27,332 bases of DNA from CAZAGD01 sp049699975 (GCA_049699975.1 JBNAWB010000027.1:1-27332); one strand, 5' to 3'. Numbered from the stretch's first letter, positions 15,201 through 24,276 are shown. The notes: a model not told the origin generated them from the letters alone. Translations and numbers: made by a program.

Positions 15201-16311
15201 GAACTTTCCTTAATCCCTGGGAGGAAATATTTTCTAAGATCCCCATGGCCATTAAATTAATGATCAAAGAGGTACCTCCATAGCTCAAAAAAGGGAGCGG
15301 AGAACCTTTGGTGGGCAATAAGCCCAGCACTACTCCCATATTCATCAAAGCTTGCCCGGCCATCATACTCACTAATCCTATGCCCAGGTAACGGCCAAAT
15401 AAATCGGGCGCTCTTAGGGAAATCTGCCAACCTCTAAAGGTCAAGAAAAAGAAAAGGGATATTACTGCGGCTACGCCTATCAAACCCAGCTCCTCTCCTA
15501 TTACCGAAAAAATAAAGTCTGTATGCATTTCCGGCAGATAAAAAAGTTTCTGTCTGCCCTCGCCTAATCCCAAGCCCCAAATCTTTCCGGCTCCAAAAGC
15601 TAAAAAAGATTGGATAATCTGGAATCCCGTATTGCCTGGGTCCTGCCAGGGATTTAAGAAGGCTAACAAACGTTCTTTGCGATAATTCGCCTGCAGAGCT
15701 AAAAATAAAAACATGGGCAAAGCAGTTAAAATGATTCCGCCTAAGTGGAGAATCCGTGCCCCCCCTACAAAGAGCATGATAAAAACAAGCATACAGAAAA
15801 TGACTCCGGTGCCAAAGTCCGGTTGTTTAAAAACTAAGCCAAAGAAAACTGCCAAAATAATAAAATGGGGCAAAAGACCGGGCATAAAGTTCTGCACTGT
15901 CTCCCCTTTTTTGACCAAGGAACGCGCCATGTAAACCACCAAAGAGAATTTGGCCAACTCTGCGGGCTGAAAAGAAAAAGAAAAGAATCTTAACCAGCGG
16001 GCTGGAGCACCTGCTTCCCGGCGTAGGCCGGGAACAGGCAAAATTAAAAAAGCCAATAGGATGATGCTCAATAAAACAAGCAACCAAGCCAATTTTTGCC
16101 AGCGGTGGTAATCTATCCGCGCGGCTAAAAAAAGGAGGAAAAAGCCCAGGCCCGCTGCTATAGCCTGTTTTTTTAGAAAATGATAGTTATCCCCAAATTT
16201 TTGGCCGGCGACGACGAAACTTGCACTATAAACCATAACTATGCCTATGCTTACCAAAGCCATTACTAAAGAGAGCAAGAGAAAATCAAAATGTCCTCGG
16301 TGCTCATCCAA
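15136..16311 (-). CDS. ftsW: Septal peptidoglycan polymerase FtsW (SEDS family)
   Basis: A multispanning SEDS glycosyltransferase that polymerises lipid II at the septum with FtsI. Hydrophobic segments repeat through the whole 391 residues, about ten spans. Family marks are VYSASF in the first span, RWLRFFSFSFQPAELAKFSLV, the HTDFIFSVIGEELGLIG segment with the conserved catalytic-region Asp, and PFLSYGGTSLIINLMAMGILENIS near the end. The start is TTG at 16311 with a strong AGGAGGT nine bases upstream that overlaps the murD stop. A basic Arg-rich tail is encoded in the overlap with murG. Confidence 0.98.
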   Translation of the reverse strand: MDEHRGHFDFLLLSLVMALVSIGIVMVYSASFVVAGQKFGDNYHFLKKQAIAAGLGFFLLFLAARIDYHRWQKLAWLLVLLSIILLAFLILPVPGLRREAGAPARWLRFFSFSFQPAELAKFSLVVYMARSLVKKGETVQNFMPGLLPHFIILAVFFGLVFKQPDFGTGVIFCMLVFIMLFVGGARILHLGGIILTALPMFLFLALQANYRKERLLAFLNPWQDPGNTGFQIIQSFLAFGAGKIWGLGLGEGRQKLFYLPEMHTDFIFSVIGEELGLIGVAAVISLFFFLTFRGWQISLRAPDLFGRYLGIGLVSMMAGQALMNMGVVLGLLPTKGSPLPFLSYGGTSLIINLMAMGILENISSQGLRKVRENNDRRRGDGRTSLSRPGRS

Positions 16312-16326
16312 TATTCTGGGACCTCC

Positions 16327-17697
16327 TCAGCCGCCATCTTTAAATTGCTGAATCAGACGACCGACTATTTCTTTAAATCGCTGTCCTCTTTCTTGATAAT
16401 TCTTAAACATGTCAAAACTGGAACAAGCTGGGGAAAGGAGAACAACGTCGCCCGGAGCCGCTTTGGAGAAAGACCAAAGCACCGCCTCTTCCAGTGTGTT
16501 AAAGCAGGCCGTATCCGTTAGCTTGCCCCAAGCGGAATACATTCTCTCTTGTGCTTCCCCGATCAGAGCCAACCCTTTGACCTTCCGGGCGATCAGTTCG
16601 CGCAAAGGCGCGTAATCTCCTCCCTTATCTTTCCCTCCCGCAATGAGCATAATGGGTTCCTGAAAACTCATCAACGATTTAATCACCGCCCCCACGTTAG
16701 TACCTTTAGAATCATTGAAAAATTTAACTCCTTTTATCTCCCCCACCCATTCCAACCGGTGCTCCAATCCGGAAAATTCATTTAGCACCTGTTGAATCGC
16801 CCCGGCGGGACACCCACATATTTTAGTGGCCGTAATGGCGGCCATGATATTCTCTAGATTATGGGCTCCTTTAAGCTTCAGGTTTGCTAAGCTAAATCTT
16901 TCTTTTTGACCATCTGCCCCTTGATAAATGAGCGCGCCCTTCTCTAAAAAACAACCTACGGGAACTGACCTCTGCGCGCTGAATAGGAAAACTTCCGCCT
17001 TCACCTGGTGGGCAAACTGAAAAGTCAGGGGGTCATCAGCATTTAAGACGGCAAAGTCCTCTTGGCGCTGATTCTGAAAAATTTTCTTTTTCGCTAAAAT
17101 ATACTCCTGAAAGTTAGCATAACGGTCTAAATGATCTTCACTAATATTCAAAAGGACGGCAATATGCGGCCGAAACTCTCTGATCCCTTCTAACTGAAAA
17201 CTACTAATTTCCGCTATCACCCATTCCTCCTGCTGGGGGCCGCAGACGAAGGCAATCAAAGGCGTGCCGATATTGCCGCCCACAAATACTTTCTTCCCGG
17301 CCGCTTGGCATATTTGGCCAATTAAAGTAGTCGTCGTCGTCTTCCCGTTTGTACCCGTAACAGCTAAGAGTGGTTTTTTGAGAAACTGAAAAGCAATTTC
17401 TATCTCACTCAATACGGGAATTCCTTTTTCTTGGGCCCGCCTCAAGGGCTCCAAGTTTAAAGGCACACCTGGGCTAACCACAATCAGTTCCGCTTGTAAA
17501 AAAAAGGGGACGCTATGGCCGCCAAATTCCGCGATGATTCCTTCATTAGTCAGATATTTATGCTCCGCAGCCAATTCTTGGGCTTCTTTCATTTCGGACA
17601 CATAAACTTGCGCGCCTTGGCTTTTTAAGAATTTGATCAAGGCCAACCCTGTTCTGGCTAAACCAACTACCAAAACTTTTTTGCCTTTTAAGTCCAA
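16327..17697 (-). CDS. murD: UDP-MurNAc-L-Ala--D-glutamate ligase MurD
   Basis: The cytoplasmic Mur ligase adds D-Glu. The N-terminal UDP-binding part has VVGLARTGLAL (10-20) and the VVSPGVPL segment. The ATP loop GTNGKTT is at 115-121. LNISEDHLDRY and HRLEWVGEIKGVKFFNDSKGTN, specific for MurD, follow, then IAGGKDKGGD. It has 456 residues. The start is TTG at 17697 with GAGGT six bases upstream, four bases after the mraY stop, so coupling is likely. The next in-frame ATG would remove the nucleotide-binding strand. Confidence 0.98.
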   Translation of the reverse strand: MDLKGKKVLVVGLARTGLALIKFLKSQGAQVYVSEMKEAQELAAEHKYLTNEGIIAEFGGHSVPFFLQAELIVVSPGVPLNLEPLRRAQEKGIPVLSEIEIAFQFLKKPLLAVTGTNGKTTTTTLIGQICQAAGKKVFVGGNIGTPLIAFVCGPQQEEWVIAEISSFQLEGIREFRPHIAVLLNISEDHLDRYANFQEYILAKKKIFQNQRQEDFAVLNADDPLTFQFAHQVKAEVFLFSAQRSVPVGCFLEKGALIYQGADGQKERFSLANLKLKGAHNLENIMAAITATKICGCPAGAIQQVLNEFSGLEHRLEWVGEIKGVKFFNDSKGTNVGAVIKSLMSFQEPIMLIAGGKDKGGDYAPLRELIARKVKGLALIGEAQERMYSAWGKLTDTACFNTLEEAVLWSFSKAAPGDVVLLSPACSSFDMFKNYQERGQRFKEIVGRLIQQFKDGG

Positions 17698-17701
17698 CTT
17701 T

Positions 17702-18778
17702 TTACCTCAATTTCAAGGTACTAAAAGCAATTAAAGCTAAAAAAATAGTTATGATCCAAAAGCGCACGATTATCTTTGGCTCCGGCCAACCTTTTAGTTC
17801 AAAATGATGGTGCAGAGGGGCCATGCGAAAAATTCTTTTGCCCCAGAGCTTAAAAGAAAGGACTTGAAAAATTACAGAAAGGGTCTCTAACACAAAAAGC
17901 CCACCTACTAAGGCCAATAATATTTCTTGTTTGATAATGACGGCCACTACTCCCAGAGCGGCGCCGAGAGAAACCGAACCTGTATCGCCCATAAAAATTT
18001 GAGCGGGATAAGTGTTGTACCAAAGAAAGCCCATGGAAGCACCCACGATGGCTCCGCAAAAAATAGCTAACTCTCCGCTGCCGGCGACGTAGGGAATTTG
18101 CAAGTAACTGGCTATCTTTACATGGCCAGCCAAATAAGCTAAAACCATCAAAGTACCGGCCGTAATTAAAATAGGCCCAATAGCTAAACCATCCAAACCA
18201 TCTGTTAAATTAACGGCGTTAGAAGTGCCCACGATCACGAAAAAGGTTAAGGCTACATAAAAAACTCCTAAATCAGGCATGATGCCTTTAAAAAAAGGGA
18301 CGCTGAAGGTGGTTTTAAACATAGGATGAAAATAAAGCAAAAGGGCGGCCCCTAAGCCGAGAATTCCTTGCAGACTAAATTTCTTTTTTCCCGATACGCC
18401 CTTGGGATTACGGCGGGTAATTTTTAGGTAATCGTCCCCAAACCCCACTGCCCCAAAAGAAATCGTTACCAGAAGCGTTATCCAAATATAGTAGTTTTTT
18501 AGATCTGCCCAAAGAATGACTGCCACTGTAATGGCGACGAGAATTAAAATTCCGCCCATCGTGGGCGTCCCTTCCTTACCTAAATGGGAAGCAGGCCCGT
18601 CATTTCTGATAAATTGTTTTACTTTCAGCTTTTGCAATTTGCGAATTAACCATGGGCCAAAAATTAGGGAAATAATCAAGGCCGTCAGGATGGCTAAAAT
18701 CGCCCGAAAAGTTATGTAACGAAAAACATTAAATACGGAAAATTGGGTGTGCAGAGAGTATAAGAGCATATAAAGCAT
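17702..18778 (-). CDS. mraY: Phospho-MurNAc-pentapeptide transferase MraY
   Basis: An integral membrane enzyme that transfers phospho-MurNAc-pentapeptide to undecaprenyl phosphate, forming lipid I. It has 358 residues from the ATG at 18778 and about ten membrane spans. Signatures: HLGKEGTPTMGGILIL, FGDDYLKITRRN, NAVNLTDGLDGLA with the catalytic Asp pair, FMGDTGSVSLGAALG and PLHHHFELKGWPEPKI. The frame is open further upstream, to a GTG-type codon at 18877 inside murF, but that extension is not hydrophobic and not family-like. The chosen ATG gives the usual length, with a 17-bp gap after murF. Confidence 0.98.
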   Translation of the reverse strand: MLYMLLYSLHTQFSVFNVFRYITFRAILAILTALIISLIFGPWLIRKLQKLKVKQFIRNDGPASHLGKEGTPTMGGILILVAITVAVILWADLKNYYIWITLLVTISFGAVGFGDDYLKITRRNPKGVSGKKKFSLQGILGLGAALLLYFHPMFKTTFSVPFFKGIMPDLGVFYVALTFFVIVGTSNAVNLTDGLDGLAIGPILITAGTLMVLAYLAGHVKIASYLQIPYVAGSGELAIFCGAIVGASMGFLWYNTYPAQIFMGDTGSVSLGAALGVVAVIIKQEILLALVGGLFVLETLSVIFQVLSFKLWGKRIFRMAPLHHHFELKGWPEPKIIVRFWIITIFLALIAFSTLKLR

Positions 18779-18795
18779 AAGGAAGAAATACCTTT

Positions 18796-20205
18796 TTATT
18801 TTGCCCCCCAAAAATCTTGGAGGCCTTGAATGATTCGTTCCATCTTCATCAACCGCGAACCTTTTACCATAATCCAATCATTTTCTTGCCCCACTTCTTT
18901 GAGCTTTAATAAAATTCTTTCCTGCTGGTCAGCGACAAATATCCGTTCGGCTGGCATACCTCCTTCTTGCGCCCCTTGCTTTAAAAAAGGAGCTTGCTGA
19001 CCTAAGCAGAAAAGATAAGTTAAACCGCAGCGCCCGATGAGCCTGCCTATTTCTCGATGTTGGACGGAGGCTGCGGCGCCCAGTTCCAACATATCACCTA
19101 GCACTAATAAGCCACGTCCCTCACCTTTTAATTCCAGAAAGGCAGTTAAAGAAGCGCGTAGAGAATCTGGATTAGCGTTATAAGTATCATCCCAAATTCG
19201 GATATTATTTTTGAGGATTATGACTTTTCCCCTGCCCGGGTAAGGCTGAAAAGCTTTTAAGCCGGCTACGATTTCGCCCAGGCCCATACCTAAAATAGAA
19301 GCGCAGGCGGCGGCGGCCAGGGCATTGGGCACATTATGCCGGCCATATACCTGCATCTGCACCAATTCTTTTTGCTCGCCTATTTTCAAAATGAACTCAA
19401 TTCCTTCCTCCGGCCGATAAAGGATATTTTCAGCTTGCACATCTGCTTTTTGCTGGATGCTGTAAGTTTTCTTGGGGCAATTTTTGAGGGCCGCCAAGGC
19501 CGCAACCCGCGGGTCATCAAGATTAACTACTATCCAATCTTCAGCTTTAAGTTCTTCCCAAAGTTCCCCTTTGGCGCGAGCCACTTCTTCCAGCCCGCCC
19601 AATTTTTCTAAGTGCGCTTGGCCAATGTTTAAAATAGCGGAAATTTGGGGACGGGCAATTTCCCGCAACCGGCGAATTTCCCCAAAAGCATTCATCCCCA
19701 TTTCCAAAACGGCCACTTCCTGCTGCGGCGAAAGCTTGAGCAAAGTTAAAGGAAGACCGATGAGGTTGTTAAAATTGCCTTCCGTCTTTAGTACAGAGAA
19801 CTTTTGCGCCAGTATGGCCGAAGCCATTTCTTTAGTGGTCGTCTTGCCGTTGCTTCCGGTTAAAGCTATTACCGGCAGAGAAAATTGATTTCGCCAGAAA
19901 TGGGCTAAGTCTCCCAGAGCATATAAAGGGTCTTTGACCACTACCAAGAATTTCTTATCTAATTTTTTCCCCACCCAGCATTTTTCTCTTCCTGCAGCGC
20001 ACAAGCTTCCCGCGGCTCCCTTTTTAAGGGCTTCGGCAATAAAATCATGGCCATCAAATTTTTCCCCTTTTAAAGGAATAAAAAGATTCCCTTCCGCCAC
20101 TGTCCGGGAATCAGTGCTCACTCCGCGAACTTGGGCCCGGGGATCTCCCTGGAAAATTCTCCCTTGAATTACCGCGGCAATCTCGCCAGCCGTGAGCTTA
20201 AAGAT
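18796..20205 (-). CDS. murF: UDP-MurNAc-tripeptide--D-Ala-D-Ala ligase MurF, apparent AUC start
   Basis: The ligase adds D-Ala-D-Ala to finish the pentapeptide. The ATP loop GSNGKTT is at 117-123, MurF-specific DDTYNANPDSLRASL follows, and the protein closes with VKGSRLMKMERII. The normal N-terminus (KLTAGEIAAVIQG ... VRGVSTDSRTV) is encoded in frame upstream of the first usable GTG at 20121. Between the in-frame stop at 20221 and that GTG there is no ATG, GTG or TTG. The codon that aligns with the family start is ATC at 20203-20205, seven bases after GGAG. With it the protein has 469 residues, close to the usual 450-460. The start overlaps the murE stop by 8 bp. The alternative is GTG at 20121, which would lose 28 residues of the UDP-binding domain and has no ribosome site. 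Confidence 0.93.
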   Translation of the reverse strand: MFKLTAGEIAAVIQGRIFQGDPRAQVRGVSTDSRTVAEGNLFIPLKGEKFDGHDFIAEALKKGAAGSLCAAGREKCWVGKKLDKKFLVVVKDPLYALGDLAHFWRNQFSLPVIALTGSNGKTTTKEMASAILAQKFSVLKTEGNFNNLIGLPLTLLKLSPQQEVAVLEMGMNAFGEIRRLREIARPQISAILNIGQAHLEKLGGLEEVARAKGELWEELKAEDWIVVNLDDPRVAALAALKNCPKKTYSIQQKADVQAENILYRPEEGIEFILKIGEQKELVQMQVYGRHNVPNALAAAACASILGMGLGEIVAGLKAFQPYPGRGKVIILKNNIRIWDDTYNANPDSLRASLTAFLELKGEGRGLLVLGDMLELGAAASVQHREIGRLIGRCGLTYLFCLGQQAPFLKQGAQEGGMPAERIFVADQQERILLKLKEVGQENDWIMVKGSRLMKMERIIQGLQDFWGAK

Positions 20206-21739
20206 TTTTTCTCTCCTTTCTTAAACCCAACGCCCGTTCAGCTTCTTCCCGGTCATCAAAATGAATTCTTTCCGTGCCGATGATCTGATAATTTTCATGT
20301 CCTTTGCCGGCGATCAAAATTACATCATTTGGTTGGGCCAACCGGATAGCGAAGTCGATGGCTTCTCTCCGATCAGGAATGATCACATAATGAGGTTTTT
20401 GATCAAATAAGTTTACTTGATTAAGCAAATCAGTGGGAGAGTGTTTTTGCGCCTTAACTATCCGCAGGCCCTCCTCGATTTCGCTAATGATTGCCAGCGG
20501 ATCCTCGGTGCGGGGATTATCGGAGGTAACGATGGCCAAATCGCTTCCCCAGGCCGCTACCTGTCCCATTTTTGCTCTTTTCCCTTTATCACGATCACCG
20601 CCGCAGCCAAAGACCACTAAGAGTCGCCCTGGATATATTTGGCGTAAAGTGGCCAAGGCCCGTTTCAAGGCATCTTCCGTATGGGCATAATCTATAAAAA
20701 CTCTTACACCGTCTTCTCCTTTGATCAATTCTAACCGCCCCGGAACTCGCCTAAGCTCTCTAAGGCCTTGGCCAATTGCCCAAATAGGGATCTCTAAAAC
20801 TTCGGCCACACTTATGGCGGCCAAGAGGTTATAAAGATTGTGCTGCCCAATTAAAGGAGATGCAATTTCGTAAGCTCCCCGCGGTGTTCGCACTCGACAC
20901 CAGAGCCCATCTGGACCCTCAGCCACCTCTTCAGGCCAAACATCTCCTTTATTTTTAATCCCATAACCAAATTTCTTTCCCGCGGCCACTCTTAGGATTT
21001 CTGCGCCTTTTGGGTCATCAAGGTTGACTACCGCGAAACGCGGATCTTTTTTGCTCTCCCCCAAGTATTGGGTAAAGAGTAGTCGTTTAGCGCGGAAATA
21101 ATCTTCCATTGAGCCATGGTAGTCTAAATGATCGCGCGTTAAATTCGTAAAGAGGGCTGCGTCGAAATGACAAGCCCGCACCCTTTGCATAGCTAGGGCA
21201 TGGGAAGAAACTTCTAAGATTACCTCGGTCACTCCGGCGGCGCGCATATTTTGCATAACCCTTTGCAGATCCAAAGACTCCGGCGTAGTAGTTGGCGCAG
21301 GCCAAACTTGCCCCTGATAACGATAATTTATCGTGCCTATAACTCCCGGCCGAGATCCAGCTTCTTTCAGGATGGACTCGAGTAAGTATGAGGTAGTAGT
21401 CTTACCATTTGTCCCCGTAATGCCGATGACTTTTAAAGAAAGGGAAGGATGGTCATAAAAAGTGGCGGCCAAGCGGGCTAAGGCTTCCCGCACTTCAGGA
21501 ACAACTATTTGGGTAATTTTTATCTCCTCTATAAAAGAATCTACTAAAAGAACCTTTGCTCCCCGGCCAATGGCCTCCGGAATATATTTCCGCCCATCTT
21601 CTTTCCAACCCTGAATTACCGCAAAGAGAAATCCTTCTTGCACATCCCGGGAATGATAAGCCAATCCGCTTACTTCTATGCCCGCATCACCTATTACTTT
21701 TTGCATCGGTAAATCAGCGATAAGGTTTTTTAAGATCAA
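20198..21739 (-). CDS. murE: UDP-MurNAc-tripeptide synthetase MurE, meso-DAP type
   Basis: The cytoplasmic ligase adds the third stem residue. ATP loop GTNGKTT is at 109-115. TTTPESLDLQ, EVSSHALAMQRV, TRDHLDYHGSMEDYFRAKRLLF (carbamylated Lys near 218) and GCGGDRDKGKR follow. DNPR at 407-410 is the motif of meso-diaminopimelate-adding enzymes; Lys-adding ones differ here. GKGHENYQ lies near the end. It has 513 residues. The start is TTG at 21739, with GGGGAG about six bases upstream. A 202-bp gap separates it from ftsI, the longest inside the cluster, and may hold an extra promoter. Confidence 0.98.
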   Translation of the reverse strand: MILKNLIADLPMQKVIGDAGIEVSGLAYHSRDVQEGFLFAVIQGWKEDGRKYIPEAIGRGAKVLLVDSFIEEIKITQIVVPEVREALARLAATFYDHPSLSLKVIGITGTNGKTTTSYLLESILKEAGSRPGVIGTINYRYQGQVWPAPTTTPESLDLQRVMQNMRAAGVTEVILEVSSHALAMQRVRACHFDAALFTNLTRDHLDYHGSMEDYFRAKRLLFTQYLGESKKDPRFAVVNLDDPKGAEILRVAAGKKFGYGIKNKGDVWPEEVAEGPDGLWCRVRTPRGAYEIASPLIGQHNLYNLLAAISVAEVLEIPIWAIGQGLRELRRVPGRLELIKGEDGVRVFIDYAHTEDALKRALATLRQIYPGRLLVVFGCGGDRDKGKRAKMGQVAAWGSDLAIVTSDNPRTEDPLAIISEIEEGLRIVKAQKHSPTDLLNQVNLFDQKPHYVIIPDRREAIDFAIRLAQPNDVILIAGKGHENYQIIGTERIHFDDREEAERALGLRKERKNL

Positions 21740-21858
21740 CCCTTGCTCCCCTTCTTTTGCTTACCTATTTCCTTCTTCTTGGACCCGCATGAAAAAATCA
21801 AAGAAGACGAAACTCAACTGCTCTTTAATTTATTATGCTTGCAGATGCTTAATATTAA

Positions 21859-21864
21859 ATTATA
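21859..21864 (-). promoter_or_regulatory. Possible internal promoter -10 box upstream of murE
   Basis: The minus strand has a perfect TATAAT here, about 120 bp before the murE start, in an AT-rich stretch in the only sizeable gap of the mur/fts run. The -35 position is poor: TCAGCA at 18 bp spacing matches 3/6. The -10 match alone could be chance in AT-rich DNA. Confidence 0.25.
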
Positions 21865-21941
21865 TCGCTCTTTTTCTCTTCTTGCTGATCATTAATAAAA
21901 TTTAAAAGCAAGGACCCGAATATTTTTCTGCGGCCCTCTTT

Positions 21942-23921
21942 TCAAATTGCTGGTTGAAACTTAACTACCCCCTTTTTGTCTCCTCCTAAAATTTCTCCAG
22001 GAGCAGGTGTTTGGGCAACGGCTCGGCCAGTGCCCACCAGTTTCAGCTCTAAACCAAGTTTTTGAGCCATCTGCAGCACTTGGCGCATAGACTTGCCGGA
22101 AAAATCGGGCATTACCCCAGGATTTAGCCAAGAATCTGTTTCTGGCTCCTCATTTTTCGATCCTGGATCTTTTGGTCCTCTCCCCCGCTGCTCATTCGGG
22201 ATATGATTGGCCTGGGCTAAATAAGTAACTCCTTTGGGGTAAACTCCCATATAGGGTAGCACTTGTTCAGCAATAGCTCGGAAAGCCGGGGCGGCTACAA
22301 CGCCTCCATAACTAATTCCTTGCGGCTCATCAATAATTACCGAAATAACTACCCGTGGGTCATCTGCCGGAGCAAACCCTATGAAAGATCCTATTCTCTT
22401 ATCTGAGTATCCTCGTCCAGAGCTAAGCGCCTTTTGGGCTGTGCCGGTCTTTCCAGCTACCTCATAACCTGGAACATAAGCTGCCTTGCCCGTTCCTCCT
22501 TCTTGCGTTACTAACTTCAAAATAGTAATGACGGAGTTAGCCGTATCCGGAGAAATAACTCTCTTGACCATCTTTGGTCGGTTTTCTCTTACAATTCCTC
22601 CGTCTTTACTTTGGATCATCTTAGCAATATACGGCCGCATCAGCATTCCCTTATTGGCAATAGCAGCCATAGCCACAGTTAACTGTAAAGCTGTGAGAGA
22701 AACTCCCTGACCAAAACTTATATTGGCCAAACCCACTTCTGACCAGGCCGAATAATGAGGTAAACACCCCGAAACTTCTCCGGGCAAGTCAATGCCCGTT
22801 TTTTTGCCAAAACCAAACTCCTTCAAATATTGGTAAAATTTCTCCTTTCCTAACTTCTTCCCTAATTTACTTGCCCCAATATTACTCGATACTTTGATGA
22901 CGTCGGCCATCGTCAGCCATCCATATTTATGGACGTCATGGATTACTCTACCACCAATGTGGTAGTTGCCGTTTTCACAAAAAACGAGCTCTCGCGGGGA
23001 AGCTACTCCTTCTTCCAAGATGGCGGCTAAAAGGAAGGTCTTAAATGTTGAGCCTGGTTCAAACGTATCGGTAACAATTCGGTTCTTTAAGACTCCTGGA
23101 TGATATGCTTGAAAATGATTCGGATTAAAGGAAGGTTGGACAGCCATGGCCAGTATTTCGCCCGTCTTCGGCTCCATAACTAAGGCCATCCCTCCTTTAG
23201 CTCCGCAGGCCTGCACGGCCTTTTTCAATTCTTTTTCCACTATATATTGGATATTTTTATCTATAGTCAGGATTAACTCGCACCCCTCCTCTGCCCGACG
23301 GAAATCCGGATTTTGGGAAATTATGGACCTACCCAGACCATCTTTGGGTATAAGAATATACCCAGGTTCGCCACGCAGGAACTCATCATACCCTAATTCC
23401 ACTCCTTCTAAACCTTTAGAGTCTAATCCAGAAATACCAATAATGTGGGCGCCAATCTCTCCATGGGGATAAACTCTCTTGGCTTCTTTTAAAAAATGAA
23501 TTCCCTCCATTTTTAGATCTTCAATAGCCAAACGTTGCGCGGGGGTTATCCATCTTTGAATCCAGACAAAAGGTTTTTCCTCCTTCAATTTCTGCCGTAA
23601 CTCTCCGGGCTTCTTGCCCAAAATGCGCCCAATTTTTGAAGCCGCTTCTTCTATATTGTTTATTTTTTTAGGCTGGGCAAAAACGGAATCTACTTCCATG
23701 CTTATAGCCATTTCTTCTCGGCGACGATCATAAAGGATACCTCTCTTCGGAATGAGGGGCACCATGCGTTGGTACTGCCGCTCGGCTAATTTAGCTAATT
23801 GGGAACTCTTCAGGACCTGGAGCTGGAAAGCTCTAAAAAATATAATTAAAAAAAGAAGAGCAAAAAAGAATAAGAGAACAACAAGACGAAATGATGGCCA
23901 TTTTTGCGCAACTGCTTTCAT
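21942..23921 (-). CDS. ftsI: Septal transpeptidase FtsI (PBP3-like) with C-terminal PASTA domain
   Basis: A class B penicillin-binding protein that cross-links septal peptidoglycan in the periplasm as partner of FtsW. A short basic N-terminus and one membrane span (about 13-34) are followed by the pedestal domain (PKRGILYDRRREEMA near 58). The transpeptidase has the catalytic S291-T-F-K294, the SSN motif at 345-347 and KTGT at 491-494. A low-complexity linker rich in Pro, Gly and charged residues (about 570-600) leads to one PASTA domain (about 603-659, VMPDFSGKSMRQVLQMAQ onward). It has 659 residues. The ATG overlaps the ftsL stop (ATGA), so translation is probably coupled. Confidence 0.98.
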   Translation of the reverse strand: MKAVAQKWPSFRLVVLLFFFALLFLIIFFRAFQLQVLKSSQLAKLAERQYQRMVPLIPKRGILYDRRREEMAISMEVDSVFAQPKKINNIEEAASKIGRILGKKPGELRQKLKEEKPFVWIQRWITPAQRLAIEDLKMEGIHFLKEAKRVYPHGEIGAHIIGISGLDSKGLEGVELGYDEFLRGEPGYILIPKDGLGRSIISQNPDFRRAEEGCELILTIDKNIQYIVEKELKKAVQACGAKGGMALVMEPKTGEILAMAVQPSFNPNHFQAYHPGVLKNRIVTDTFEPGSTFKTFLLAAILEEGVASPRELVFCENGNYHIGGRVIHDVHKYGWLTMADVIKVSSNIGASKLGKKLGKEKFYQYLKEFGFGKKTGIDLPGEVSGCLPHYSAWSEVGLANISFGQGVSLTALQLTVAMAAIANKGMLMRPYIAKMIQSKDGGIVRENRPKMVKRVISPDTANSVITILKLVTQEGGTGKAAYVPGYEVAGKTGTAQKALSSGRGYSDKRIGSFIGFAPADDPRVVISVIIDEPQGISYGGVVAAPAFRAIAEQVLPYMGVYPKGVTYLAQANHIPNEQRGRGPKDPGSKNEEPETDSWLNPGVMPDFSGKSMRQVLQMAQKLGLELKLVGTGRAVAQTPAPGEILGGDKKGVVKFQPAI

Positions 23922-24262
23922 CGTACAATTATTATTTGTCCATTTTGGGGAGTAACAAATCCTAACTCTTGGATGGCCTTCTTTTCCAGCCGGTCCGGAG
24001 ACTTAAGGACAGCCAGCTCTAACCGCAACTTTTTATTTTCTTCGAGCAGATCCTGTTCTTCTTGGCTTACGCGGGAAATTTCATAGCCCAAAGAAACTTT
24101 TTGCTGATTAGCCCAGACATAAAAAAGGGAACAACCTATAACTAAAAAAGCAATGATGATGGCCAAAATAAATAAATGGCCATTTATTCCTTTAGCGCTT
24201 ATCCTAACTTCATCTTTAACGGCCTCGCTTATGGCCACCCGTTTATAAACTGCTTCAGCCAT
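23918..24262 (-). CDS. ftsL: Cell division protein FtsL
   Basis: A small bitopic membrane protein of the FtsQLB complex. It has 114 residues: a cytoplasmic part, one membrane span (about 31-50, LFILAIIIAFLVIGCSLFYV), and a periplasmic coiled coil rich in Leu, Glu and Lys (about 62-92), ending in a LGFVTPQNGQIIIV segment like other FtsL/FtsB proteins. The ATG at 24262 is chosen because GGAGGAGGAG lies directly upstream; a TTG at 24280 overlapping the rsmH stop is the less likely start. FtsL is weakly conserved, so size, topology and the place between rsmH and ftsI support the call. Confidence 0.93.
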   Translation of the reverse strand: MAEAVYKRVAISEAVKDEVRISAKGINGHLFILAIIIAFLVIGCSLFYVWANQQKVSLGYEISRVSQEEQDLLEENKKLRLELAVLKSPDRLEKKAIQELGFVTPQNGQIIIVR

Positions 24263-24276
24263 TTCTCCTCCTCCCT

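Noticed and set aside
18779..18877. N-terminal extension of mraY back to a start inside murF
   Set aside because: The extra 33 residues are polar and not MraY-like. The ATG at 18778 gives the normal length and leaves murF undisturbed.
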